A stretch of 64,000 nucleotides of DNA from Clostridium tepidiprofundi DSM 19306 (GTDB taxonomy: Bacteria; Bacillota; Clostridia; Clostridiales; Clostridiaceae). The notes beneath the pieces are model-generated. The model made no database searches. It was not told where the DNA came from and was given only the letters and a program-made list of their open reading frames with translations. Location: positions 1 through 64,000 of the forward strand of contig NZ_LTBA01000008.1 of the NCBI RefSeq assembly GCF_001594005.1. Direction: 5' to 3'. Numbering within the stretch: the stretch's first letter is position 1; each line of letters starts with the position of its first letter. The translations under genes and the position numbers were made by a program. This document shows positions 1-7,768 of the stretch, one piece after another.

Positions 1-127
1 AATTAGCTATATAATTTTGGTAATAATCAGAGGTTGGGACGACCTTGTTAGCTTGGGTAAACTTGCTCCATTGGGAGTATTGACCAAGAAGCCCCCACTT
101 CAACGAAGTAAGTGGAGGGTAGTTCAC
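1..127 (+). mobile_element. Right end of an IS200/IS605-family element, truncated by the window edge
   Basis: The first 127 bases look like the 3' end of an IS200/IS605 transposon carrying tnpB. There is a G-rich segment (GGTTGGGACGACC at 32-44), then the stretch ACCAAGAAGCCCCCACTT, a hairpin with arms CCCCCACTT and AAGTGGAGGG at about 92-119, and TTCAC at 123-127, the usual cleavage-type terminus. In this family the end hairpin is bound by the transposase TnpA, and the DNA just inside it encodes the guide (omega/reRNA) scaffold of TnpB. No tnpA or tnpB reading frame is visible here; it would lie to the left of the window. Family assignment is by recognition of the end sequence. Confidence 0.6.
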
Positions 128-226
128 ACTCTATTAATATATTATATACTTGAATTTTTCTATTCACTTAGTGCAATAAATATATTATAATTATCTACTA
201 TAAACAATCTGTTATTGGAGGTAACA

Positions 227-970
227 ATGCAAAAATTATTAAGTAAATTAAGAAGATGTATTAATGATTACAAATTAATTGATGAAAACGATAAAATTGC
301 AGTAGGTTTATCTGGTGGAAAGGATAGCCTTACTTTATTGCAGCTTTTAAAAGCTTATCAAAGATTTTCTCCAGAAAAATTTGATATTATTGCTATTACT
401 TTAGATACAGGAAATGGTGCTGATTTCAAACCACTAGTTGATATGTGTAATAATTTAGACATTGAATACCATATTATCAAAACAGATATCAACGAAATTG
501 TTTTTAATATCAGAAAAGAAAAAAATCCCTGCTCATTATGTGCAAAAATGAGAAGAGGTGCATTAAATGATACTGCAAAACAACTTGGATGTACAAAAGT
601 TGCCCTTGGTCATAATAAGAATGATGCTATAGAAACTCTTTTAATGTCTATGTTCTATGAAGGTAGAGTAAGCTGTTTTTTACCTAAAACTTATTTAAGC
701 AGAATTGATATTACTGTTATTAGACCTATGCTTTACATAAATGAAAGAGAAATAAATAGCCTAGCTAGAAAACGTAACTTCCCAATAGTAAAAAATCCTT
801 GTCCTGCAGATGGAAACACCAAAAGACAATTCATGAAAGAACTAACATATAACTTAGAAAAAGATTTCCCTAATTTAGAAGATAGATTGCTCGGTTGCTT
901 AACTAATACAAAACAACTTCAAATTTGGGAGAAACCTTCAAACAATGAGGAAACAGGTGATAGGAATTAG
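227..970 (+). CDS. TtcA-family PP-loop tRNA thiolation enzyme
   Basis: The 247-residue protein belongs to the PP-loop ATPases that thiolate tRNA, closest to TtcA (2-thiocytidine at position 32). The ATP-binding motif SGGKDS is near residue 30. A CxxC pair follows (NPCSLCAKMRRG, about residue 105) and a third cysteine lies in NPCPADG near residue 195; TtcA uses three such cysteines to hold an iron-sulfur cluster. The ATG at 227 is chosen because GGAGG at 217-221 sits just upstream of it; an in-frame TTG at 215 would overlap this ribosome site. The gene stands alone between an IS end and a repeat island. The exact tRNA target is inferred from the family. Confidence 0.85.
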   Translation: MQKLLSKLRRCINDYKLIDENDKIAVGLSGGKDSLTLLQLLKAYQRFSPEKFDIIAITLDTGNGADFKPLVDMCNNLDIEYHIIKTDINEIVFNIRKEKNPCSLCAKMRRGALNDTAKQLGCTKVALGHNKNDAIETLLMSMFYEGRVSCFLPKTYLSRIDITVIRPMLYINEREINSLARKRNFPIVKNPCPADGNTKRQFMKELTYNLEKDFPNLEDRLLGCLTNTKQLQIWEKPSNNEETGDRN

Positions 971-1530
971 GCACTAGGACTTAAAGCAAGTTTGCTAGGC
1001 TGCTAGAGGGCTAGTGGGCTAGTGCAAATTTGTAACTTGAAAACTAGCATCTATTTAAGAACAAAGTTCTAGGTATTAGTTTTCATCAAAGTCACAATCT
1101 GCTCTGGCGACTGGTTACTGGTGATTGGCAACTATTTATTAGTCTCCAATCTCTAGTCCCCAGTCTCCAGTACAGATTTGCCATCTGTATACCAGTATCT
1201 GTTTTAGGTACTAAGAGCTAAAATAAGTTTGCTAGGCTGCTAGAGGGCTAGTGGGCTAGTGCAAATTTGCAACTTGAAAACTATTATCTACTTAAAAACA
1301 AAGTTTAAATATTAATATCCATCAAAGTAACAATCTGCTTTGGTGATTGGCGATTAGTGACTTTGTCTTAATCTCCAGTCTCCAGTGCAAATTTGTAACT
1401 TGATTACTATACACTTATAGCTAGCCACTAGCCAACTTGTAACTGGCAATCTTCTTTTTGAAGAAATTGCGTAGCAATTTCAACCTTTACTATTCACTAT
1501 TCACTACTCTCTAATTTAAGTTCCCTATTC
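971..1530. repeat. Heptamer-type repeat island 1
   Basis: This 560-base gap has no gene. It is built from degenerate short-period blocks: CTAG spaced every 8 bases near 997-1022, CCAGTCT/CCAGTAC-type heptamers near 1145-1175, GATTGGC/GATTAGT near 1345-1362 and CTATTCA heptamers near 1490-1505. A block starting with CTAG-GACTTAAAGC-AAGTTTG and ending in TTTGTAACTTG occurs twice (about 974-1040 and 1207-1278). A perfect hairpin GAAATTGC-gta-GCAATTTC lies at 1463-1481. The same modules recur in the islands at 5.4, 43.5, 46.3 and 49.9 kb. The function is unknown. Confidence 0.85.
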
Positions 1531-1536
1531 ACTATT

Positions 1537-2283
1537 TTAGGGTTTTTTATTTTTTTGCTCAACCGCATCCATATCAATAAATCTATCTGCAATATCTCTT
1601 ATCTTTTGGTAATCTTTATCTGATAATCTTATTTTCAACAGATGTAATGCATCTATTATACCTTGTTTTTGGTTTTGTGATTTTAATAGTTTTTCTATTC
1701 TAATATAATCCTGAACATTAAGTTTCTGTGCAATTTCAAATAATCGCATTTTATCCTTCATTGTTAAATTACCTATTATTTGTGAAGTCTGAACTTTAAA
1801 AACCGGTTTTTCTTCAGCATATTCATTTTTTATATTTTTAGCTGAAATATCATAATCATCTATTTTTTTCATTTTAGAATTTGTCTTATATTTTCTATAT
1901 ACATTACTTTTAGTGTTATCATAACCAGTATTTATCCCTATATGTGCTAATTTATTATGTGCTTTACAACCAAAATACTTTAATTCTTTATCTGAAATTA
2001 TTAATTTAACATTCATTGAATCATAACTAATATATTTTACATTGTTTTGTGTATCTTTTGCATATTCACATTGATTTATACTATGCTTATCTACTTTATC
2101 TGACATTTTTAGCTGTTTATTATCCTCAAAAACCTTTGAATCTTTGCTCTTGTTCAATTTCCTCTCACTAAATTGTGAATCCGATCGATTAACTGAAAAA
2201 TAATTAGCATCATTTTCTACTAAACAAGTTATACCTACTGTTATAGCAAACAGTAAAATTCCAACAAAAATATATTTTCTCAT
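1537..2283 (-). CDS. Uncharacterised membrane-anchored or exported protein
   Basis: The 248-residue protein is not recognised. A hydrophobic segment at residues 4-22 with a positively charged start suggests an uncleaved anchor or a signal peptide. Next comes a long, charged, probably disordered stretch rich in Lys, Asp and Asn (to about residue 160). The last 80 residues are predicted helical by eye and contain two similar helical pieces (around KMRLFEIAQKLNVQDYIRIEKLL and LLKIRLSDKDYQKIRDIADRF). The start ATG has GGGGTG upstream. It is divergent from yyaC (120 bp apart), so a sporulation role is possible but unproven. The 3' end abuts repeat island 1. Confidence 0.6.
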   Translation of the reverse strand: MRKYIFVGILLFAITVGITCLVENDANYFSVNRSDSQFSERKLNKSKDSKVFEDNKQLKMSDKVDKHSINQCEYAKDTQNNVKYISYDSMNVKLIISDKELKYFGCKAHNKLAHIGINTGYDNTKSNVYRKYKTNSKMKKIDDYDISAKNIKNEYAEEKPVFKVQTSQIIGNLTMKDKMRLFEIAQKLNVQDYIRIEKLLKSQNQKQGIIDALHLLKIRLSDKDYQKIRDIADRFIDMDAVEQKNKKP

Positions 2284-2402
2284 AACTACACCCCGTTTAA
2301 ATTCTTATATAATTAATTATTCCATTTTTTATATTTTTTATACTTTTTTCATAATATAGTATTAATTATTTTCATATAGATTATAGAGGGAGGTGTAGTT
2401 CA

Positions 2403-2942
2403 TTGAATAAAATCAAATGTCATTATAGTGATCCTTTATCATATTATAAAATAGCATATTTCTTAAAAGATTATATTGACAACAATACTTTAATTATGTG
2501 TATTGGTACAGATAGATGTATTGGAGATTGTCTAGGACCATTAGTAGGAACTTTTCTCAAAGAAAACTCTTTTCCTTTACCTGTTTTTGGTACCGTAAAT
2601 AATCCAATACATGCTCTTAATATAAGTGAAAATGTAAAAAAAATAAGAACAAAATATACAGATTATAAAATAATAGGCATAGATGCTTGTTTAGGAGATG
2701 CTGATTCAATAGGGGAAATACAAGTTAGAGATTTTCCTATTCATCCTGGAAAAGGTGTTGGAAAGTCACTCCCTCATATAGGTGAAGTTTCTATAATAGG
2801 AATAATAGATTCTAGCGAAAATAATGAATTATTTTCGAACAGAAATATTCGTTTAAATCTTGTCATGAATATATCAAAAGTAATTACTCATGCTATAATA
2901 CACTCATATTATTTATACTCTCTAAATAAAGAAACAAGCTAA
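2403..2942 (+). CDS. yyaC: YyaC-family spore protein (DUF1256, protease-like)
   Basis: The 179-residue protein matches the YyaC/DUF1256 family, made during sporulation and related in fold to the germination protease and hydrogenase-maturation proteases. Family hallmarks are the segment IGTDRCIGDCLGPLVGT near residue 35 and the conserved IGIDACLG near residue 92. The start is TTG at 2403, set by GGGAGGTG at 2388-2395, seven bases upstream; no ATG is suitably placed. It is monocistronic and convergent with mbl, with a shared hairpin after the stop. The substrate of YyaC is not known from the sequence. Confidence 0.9.
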   Translation: MNKIKCHYSDPLSYYKIAYFLKDYIDNNTLIMCIGTDRCIGDCLGPLVGTFLKENSFPLPVFGTVNNPIHALNISENVKKIRTKYTDYKIIGIDACLGDADSIGEIQVRDFPIHPGKGVGKSLPHIGEVSIIGIIDSSENNELFSNRNIRLNLVMNISKVITHAIIHSYYLYSLNKETS

Positions 2943-2972
2943 AAGCAAATTATATAGCTTGATAGCTTGTTT
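2932..2972 (+). terminator. Hairpin between convergent yyaC and mbl
   Basis: AAACAAGCT at 2932-2940 pairs with AGCTTGTTT at 2964-2972. The left arm overlaps the last codons of yyaC. A short T-rich tail follows on the plus strand. It sits in the 58-base convergent gap, so it may end both transcripts. Confidence 0.5.
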
Positions 2973-3000
2973 ATATTGATAACACACCATATTTAACTAA

Positions 3001-3990
3001 TTAATAATTATTTTCTAAAGCCTTACCTGTTCCAAGTGCAACACATGAAATAGAATCTTCTGCAACATATACTGGAACTTTAGTATACTCTTGAATAAGT
3101 TTATCTAAACCATTGAGCAATGCACCACCACCAGTCATAACAATACCTTTATCTGATATATCAGCAGCTAATTCAGGTGGTGTCTTTTCTAATACCGAAT
3201 GAGTACATTCAGCAATAGCATTAACTGCCTCACTTAAAGCTTCTCTCATTTCTTCAGAAGTAACTTCGATATTTTTAGGTAGACCAGTTATTAAATCTCT
3301 ACCTCTTATCTCTTTTGTTTTAATTTCATCAGTTTTATAGGCGCTACCAATATTAATCTTTAAGTCTTCTGCCGTTCTTTCCCCTATCATTAATTTGTGT
3401 TTTTTTCTTATGTATTTAATGATAGCCTCGTCAAATTCATCTCCTGCCACCTTTATAGATTGTCTAACAACCATACCACCTAAAGAAATAACAGCTATAT
3501 CAGTAGTTCCACCGCCTATGTCTATAACCATATTACCACTTGCTTTTGTAATATCCAAACCTGCTCCTATAGCAGCTGCGACTGGTTCTTCAATCAAATC
3601 TACTTTTTTAGCACCAGCATTTCTAGCAGCGTCTTCAACTGCTCTTCTTTCTACCTCAGTAGCCTCGCAAGGAACACAAATCACCACTCTAGGAGCAGAT
3701 AATCTTCGTCCACACGCTTTTTGGATAAAATGCTTTAACATTTTTTCAGTAATATCATAATCAGATATCACCCCATCTCTTAATGGTCTTATAGCAATAA
3801 TATTTCCTGGTGTTCTACCAATCATTTGCCTTGCTTCTTCCCCAACAGCTAATACCTTATTATTTTCTGCCTTGTTAATAGCTACAACCGAAGGTTCCTT
3901 AAGTATAATACCCTTACCCTTAATATATACTAAAACTGTAGCCGTTCCTAAATCAATTCCAACGTCAGTACCCATACCAAAAAAAAACAT
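3001..3990 (-). CDS. mbl: MreB/Mbl-type bacterial actin, cell-shape protein
   Basis: The 329-residue protein is a full-length MreB-family actin that polymerises under the membrane and guides peptidoglycan synthesis. The nucleotide-binding motifs are present: GIDLGTATVLVY near residue 11 (phosphate 1), VIDIGGGTTDIAV near residue 158 (phosphate 2) and the adenosine motif GIVMTGGGALLNGL near residue 284. The ATG at 3990 follows AGGAGTGAAAAGCT. It lies directly downstream of spoIIID, the arrangement of Bacillus spoIIID-mbl, hence Mbl rather than the MreB of the mreBCD operon. The amphipathic N-terminal FFFG stretch suits membrane contact. Confidence 0.9.
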   Translation of the reverse strand: MFFFGMGTDVGIDLGTATVLVYIKGKGIILKEPSVVAINKAENNKVLAVGEEARQMIGRTPGNIIAIRPLRDGVISDYDITEKMLKHFIQKACGRRLSAPRVVICVPCEATEVERRAVEDAARNAGAKKVDLIEEPVAAAIGAGLDITKASGNMVIDIGGGTTDIAVISLGGMVVRQSIKVAGDEFDEAIIKYIRKKHKLMIGERTAEDLKINIGSAYKTDEIKTKEIRGRDLITGLPKNIEVTSEEMREALSEAVNAIAECTHSVLEKTPPELAADISDKGIVMTGGGALLNGLDKLIQEYTKVPVYVAEDSISCVALGTGKALENNY

Positions 3991-4110
3991 AGCTTTTCAC
4001 TCCTGCTCTAATATATTATAATAATATACTCTCTTAGAACTATAAATTGTTCCTCTGTCTAATATTATATACGTTTTTTAGACTATAATAAACATATTTT
4101 ATAAATTTTT

Positions 4111-4359
4111 TTAGAGCGATTTATATTTTAACTTTGTAGCTCTTCCACCTCTTATATGTCTTTCAGCTTTGTTTAATTCTAGTACGGATTTTGCTTCATG
4201 AGCAATCTGAGGATTTAATTTAGGAAGTCTTTCAGTCATATCTTTATGAATGGTACTCTTGCTTACTCCGAACACTTTAGCTGTTTTTCTAATTGTGGAC
4301 TTTGATTCTATTATATATTTAGCTACTTCTAATACTCTTTTTTCAATATAGTCTTTCAA
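4111..4359 (-). CDS. spoIIID: Stage III sporulation transcription factor SpoIIID
   Basis: The 82-residue protein is SpoIIID, the small DNA-binding regulator that acts in the mother cell together with sigma-E and adjusts the sigma-E regulon. The helix-turn-helix is clear in STIRKTAKVFGVSKSTIHKD (about residues 20-40), followed by the typical TERLPKLNP stretch and a basic C-terminus (RHIRGGRATKLKYK) that contacts DNA. The start is TTG at 4359, with AGGAGG seven bases upstream. Length and neighbours (spoIIQ upstream, mbl downstream) fit the family. Confidence 0.95.
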   Translation of the reverse strand: MKDYIEKRVLEVAKYIIESKSTIRKTAKVFGVSKSTIHKDMTERLPKLNPQIAHEAKSVLELNKAERHIRGGRATKLKYKSL

Positions 4360-4388
4360 AGTACTTCCTCCTTATATATTCTACTACA

Positions 4389-4417
4389 ATAATATGCAAC
4401 AAGATAATTGAAAATAC
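4389..4417 (-). promoter_or_regulatory. Candidate sigma-E-type promoter for spoIIID
   Basis: Read on the minus strand, GTATTTT (4417-4411) and CATATTAT (4396-4389) are separated by 14 bases. This resembles the sigma-E pattern (about GTMATATT, then CATAYNNT). The position, about 30-60 bases before the spoIIID start, fits the known sigma-E control of this gene. It is a match by eye only. Confidence 0.35.
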
Positions 4418-4427
4418 ATTTCAAAAT

Positions 4428-4459
4428 AGTCACTCTCCATAAAGTTACGGAAAGTGACT
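4428..4459 (-). terminator. Hairpin downstream of spoIIQ
   Basis: AGTCACT...TCC (4428-4438) pairs with GGA...AGTGACT (4449-4459), with one mismatch in an 11-base stem. It begins 12 bases after the spoIIQ stop on the minus strand. The tail (ATTTTG) is a weak T-run, so ending may be partial and allow read-through to spoIIID. Confidence 0.55.
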
Positions 4460-4471
4460 AAAAACTGAATA

Positions 4472-5293
4472 TTATTTTCCCTTTTCTTCTTTTTCATAAG
4501 TTACATATTTAGCTGGATCAATAAATCTGTTTGCATTGCTCAGTTCTTCATAACTTCCCTTGCCTTGAAGTATGGAAAAATGAAGATGTGCACCATATTT
4601 TTCATATGCAGATCGCAAAGTTGTATTTCCAACTTTTCCTATTTCCTGACCTTTTTTTACTTTCTGTTTTTCCTTTACTTCTACATTTTTATCTAAATTA
4701 GAATAAACAGTTTTTAATCCATTTCCATGATCAATAACAACCATTGTTCCATAACTCTTTAGATTTTCACCAACCTCTTCAACAATTCCATCGGCAGCAG
4801 CAAATACTGGAGTTCCAACATCTGCTTTAATGTCTATTCCAAGATTCTCTCTATAAATAATGTTTCTTTCACTACTTCCAGTAGCATAGTATTCTGGAAT
4901 CTCAGAATATGCTCTCGCCAATGTGCCTTTAACAGGATTGATAAATTCAAGCCTCAAAGGTTTTGAAACCGATGTTGTCTTTGGAAGAACCTTCCCGCTA
5001 TTGTGAATTTCAATCTTAACATTAGCTTTTGTTTCATTATTTGCAACAGTTTTATCATTTTTATCAGTATTTTCTACAAGTAAAGCATTATCTGGTCTAT
5101 TATTTATATCCTTTGTATTATTCTCAGATAATTGTTTATTTGTAGATGATGGATTAACTGCTACCTTTTTATTACCTATAGTTATTGCGGCTATCACAGC
5201 AACTACACATAAGCAAACAAATAAAATTACATAGAATCCTTCTTTCTTGAAAAATTTTTTACCTTGATTATTATTATTTGGTTTATTTTCCAT
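4472..5293 (-). CDS. spoIIQ: SpoIIQ, forespore engulfment protein with LytM/M23 domain
   Basis: The 273-residue protein is SpoIIQ, the forespore membrane protein that spans the intermembrane space and binds SpoIIIAH during engulfment. A short cytoplasmic start is followed by one membrane helix (about residues 21-40), an Asn/Lys/Thr-rich linker and a LytM/M23 domain (about 150-255). The second zinc motif HLHF is intact, but the first (HxxxD) reads NLGID, so its histidine is replaced by asparagine. This suggests a non-catalytic, scaffolding LytM domain. The ATG at 5293 is chosen because AGGAGG lies directly upstream; an upstream in-frame start has no such site. Synteny with spoIID and spoIIID supports the call. 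Confidence 0.92.
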   Translation of the reverse strand: MENKPNNNNQGKKFFKKEGFYVILFVCLCVVAVIAAITIGNKKVAVNPSSTNKQLSENNTKDINNRPDNALLVENTDKNDKTVANNETKANVKIEIHNSGKVLPKTTSVSKPLRLEFINPVKGTLARAYSEIPEYYATGSSERNIIYRENLGIDIKADVGTPVFAAADGIVEEVGENLKSYGTMVVIDHGNGLKTVYSNLDKNVEVKEKQKVKKGQEIGKVGNTTLRSAYEKYGAHLHFSILQGKGSYEELSNANRFIDPAKYVTYEKEEKGK

Positions 5294-5399
5294 TACAAAC
5301 ACCTCCTGTTTGTAATTTTGGCCATTTGTAAGCAAATAATACATGTATTATGAAATTTTTTTCTTTTTTTGCTTGTACATTTTTTTGTAAAAAAATAAC

Positions 5400-6455
5400 C
5401 CGCACTTTAATAAGTGCTAGGACTTAAAGCAAGTTTGCCAGGCTGCTAGAGGACTAGAGGGCTAGTACAGATTCGTAACTTGATTACTATATACTTATAA
5501 TCACCAAATGTTTTTATATACATTTAGGAAATCGTGTAACGATTTCAACATTAACTGGTAACTAGCCACCTGGAAAACTAGCACTCTTATATTAATTTTC
5601 ATCAAAGTCACAATCTGCTTTGGTGATTGGCGATTTGCGATTAGTGACTTTCTTTTAGTCTCCAGTCTCCAGTACAAATTTGTAACTTGAGAACCAGTAT
5701 CTGTTTAGATTCTAGGTGCTAGGAGGAAGAACAAAGTACTGGTATTTATTCTCCGACTAAATCACAATCTGCTTTGGTGATTGGTGATTGGCGATTAGTG
5801 ACTTTGTATTAGTCCCCAGTCTCCAACCTCCATAGTACAGATTTGCAATCTGCATACCAGTATCTGCATTTAGGTACTAGGTACCAGGAGGTTAAAGAAG
5901 GTACTAGGTGCTAGGACTTAAAGCAAGTTTGCTAGGGTACTAGAGGGCTAGAGGGCTAGTACAGATTCGTAACTTGATTACTATATACTTATAATCACCA
6001 AATGTTTTTATATACATTTAGGAAATCGTGTAACGATTTCAACATTAACTGGTAACTAGCCACCTGGAAAACTAGCACTCTTATATTAGTTTTCATCAAA
6101 GTCACAATTTGCTTTGGCGACTGGTTACTGGAGATTGGCGATTTTGTTTTAATCTCCAGTAACCAATACAGATTTGTAACTTGACAACTAGCGTACCAGG
6201 AATTAGGTACTAAGTACTAGGTTAAATCCAGTTTGCTAGACAACTGGTCTGCTAGTGTAGATTTATAACTTGATTACTATATAATTATAATCAACATATG
6301 TTTTTTGTATTGTATTTAAGAAATCGTGTAACGATTTCAGCATTAACTGATAACTAGCCACTAGCCCACTGGTAACTAGCAATCTTTATTGAAGAAATTG
6401 CGTAGCAATTTCAACCTTTACTATTCTTTATTCTCTATTCACTATTATCTATTCA
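5400..6455. repeat. Heptamer-type repeat island 2, with internal 210-bp direct duplication
   Basis: This 1.05-kb gene-free block separates spoIIQ from spoIID. It holds the same modules as island 1 in the same orientation. A 210-base segment is present twice at nearly full identity (about 5415-5624 and 5909-6118). Four perfect hairpins are visible: GAAATCGT-gta-ACGATTTC at 5528-5546, 6022-6040 and 6320-6338, and GAAATTGC-gta-GCAATTTC at 6394-6412. Heptamer tracts such as GGTACTA-GGTGCTA-GGACTTA, GATTGGC-GATTTGC-GATTAGT and TCCCCAG-TCTCCA are clear. The island ends in CTATTCA-type repeats immediately after the spoIID stop. No reading frame with a ribosome site was found. Confidence 0.88.
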
Positions 6456-6464
6456 AGGTTTTTC

Positions 6465-7538
6465 CTATTCTGTTAAGTATTTAATATGCGTTATATCAAC
6501 GCCTTTATAATAATGTTTTAATATTTCAATATAGTTCTTTCCACTCTTAGCCATAGCATTTGCACCCCATTGGCTCATGCCAACACCGTGGCCATATCCC
6601 TTGCATGTTATAGTCATATAATTAGAACTAAAATTTATATTAAAATTAGCAGAAGTAAGTCCAAACATATTCCGGAATTTAAAACCTGTTACTATGATAT
6701 TACCTATTCTTATTTTCTTAACACTTCCGCCTTCTGATCTTTCTAATATTTTTACATTTTGAGGTAAATTGTATTTATAAATATTAGAATTAGAATAATA
6801 TTTATTAATAGTTTTAACCACACTATTATAGCTAAATTTAAATATGGTATGATATTTAGGAGCATTTTCTTCACCAGGACTAGATACACTCCTTAAGTAC
6901 GGTACATTAACCGAAAAAACTTCACTTGCATCTTCAGTTCTGCCACTACTTGTAGAAAAATAGAATGGCTGTCTCACAATTTTGTCATTGTAAGTTAAAA
7001 TCATGCCCTTTGTTGAATCTACAGCTTTGCATATCTTATTCCAATATTCTTCTCGTTTATTCTTTGACCATGCTTTCATTATACTTGCTTTACTTATATA
7101 GGCTTGACAATTTACAGTATCATCTATATCTGCTCCTTTGGCTCTAGGATATTTTTTGCCTCCAGCACTTTCCATGTGGTCTAAAGCATAAGTTCTTGCC
7201 GCAATAGCTTGTGCTTTTAGTGCTTCTATTTCAAAGCCCGCAGGCATTTCTGCAGCAACAACTCCCTTAATGTATTCCTCTAAATTCATTTTTTCTATTC
7301 TTTTCTCTTTTGTTAAATATACTTCTATGACTGGATTTATAGTTAAATCACCAATACCATTATCTCTATATTTAACTGTGCTTTCCTTTATTTCAAAATT
7401 ATTTTGGTTATATGAAATCGTTTTTTTTGTTCTGTATATTTTACTAAGTATTGATACCGATAAAAGGAATATCAGTATAACTATTAAACTTACTAACAAA
7501 GTATTTCTTATTCTGATATAATCATAATTATTTTTCAT
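6465..7538 (-). CDS. spoIID: SpoIID, sporulation lytic transglycosylase
   Basis: The 357-residue protein is SpoIID, part of the SpoIID-SpoIIM-SpoIIP complex that remodels peptidoglycan during engulfment. A membrane helix (about residues 11-33) is followed by the SpoIID domain. Family marks include NLEEYIKGVVAAEMPAGF (about residue 82), in which the Glu of AAEMP is the catalytic acid known in the family, ALKAQAIAARTYAL, and the C-terminal GYGHGVGMSQWGANAMA. Length is normal. AAGGAG lies before the ATG at 7538. It is followed by island 2 and preceded by the 24-bp tandem array and murA. Confidence 0.95.
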   Translation of the reverse strand: MKNNYDYIRIRNTLLVSLIVILIFLLSVSILSKIYRTKKTISYNQNNFEIKESTVKYRDNGIGDLTINPVIEVYLTKEKRIEKMNLEEYIKGVVAAEMPAGFEIEALKAQAIAARTYALDHMESAGGKKYPRAKGADIDDTVNCQAYISKASIMKAWSKNKREEYWNKICKAVDSTKGMILTYNDKIVRQPFYFSTSSGRTEDASEVFSVNVPYLRSVSSPGEENAPKYHTIFKFSYNSVVKTINKYYSNSNIYKYNLPQNVKILERSEGGSVKKIRIGNIIVTGFKFRNMFGLTSANFNINFSSNYMTITCKGYGHGVGMSQWGANAMAKSGKNYIEILKHYYKGVDITHIKYLTE

Positions 7539-7600
7539 GTATTTCTCCTTTTAATGTTTTTAAAAAGATTTACTATATATAAATAATTATTTTTATATCG

Positions 7601-7768
7601 TATAAAATATTACAATTTCACTCCATTAAAATATTACAATTTCACTCCATTAAAATATTACAATTTCACTCCATTAAAATATTGCAATTTCATTCCATTA
7701 AAATATTGCAATTTCATTCCATTAAAATATTGCAATTTCATTCCATTAAAATATTACAATTTCATTCC
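7601..7768 (-). repeat. Seven-unit 24-bp tandem array holding the murA stop codon
   Basis: Seven consecutive 24-base units run without gaps at 7601-7624, 7625-7648 and so on to 7745-7768. The unit on the plus strand is ATTAAAATATT-R-CAATTTCA-Y-TCC, and units differ mainly at two positions. The unit at the murA end includes the last coding bases (ATGGAATGA on the minus strand, i.e. Met-Glu-stop). The array therefore looks like repeated duplication of the murA 3' end into the murA-spoIID gap. The 24-mer is also similar to part of the 58-bp repeat at 9915 and 17297. Confidence 0.95.

Noticed and set aside
971-1530. Cluster of riboswitches or T-boxes in the islands
   Set aside because: No known aptamer core or T-box sequence was recognised, and the blocks are short-period repeats found beside unrelated genes, often at 3' ends.
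7601-7768. CRISPR array
   Set aside because: Units are 24 bp and directly joined with no spacers. There are no cas genes.
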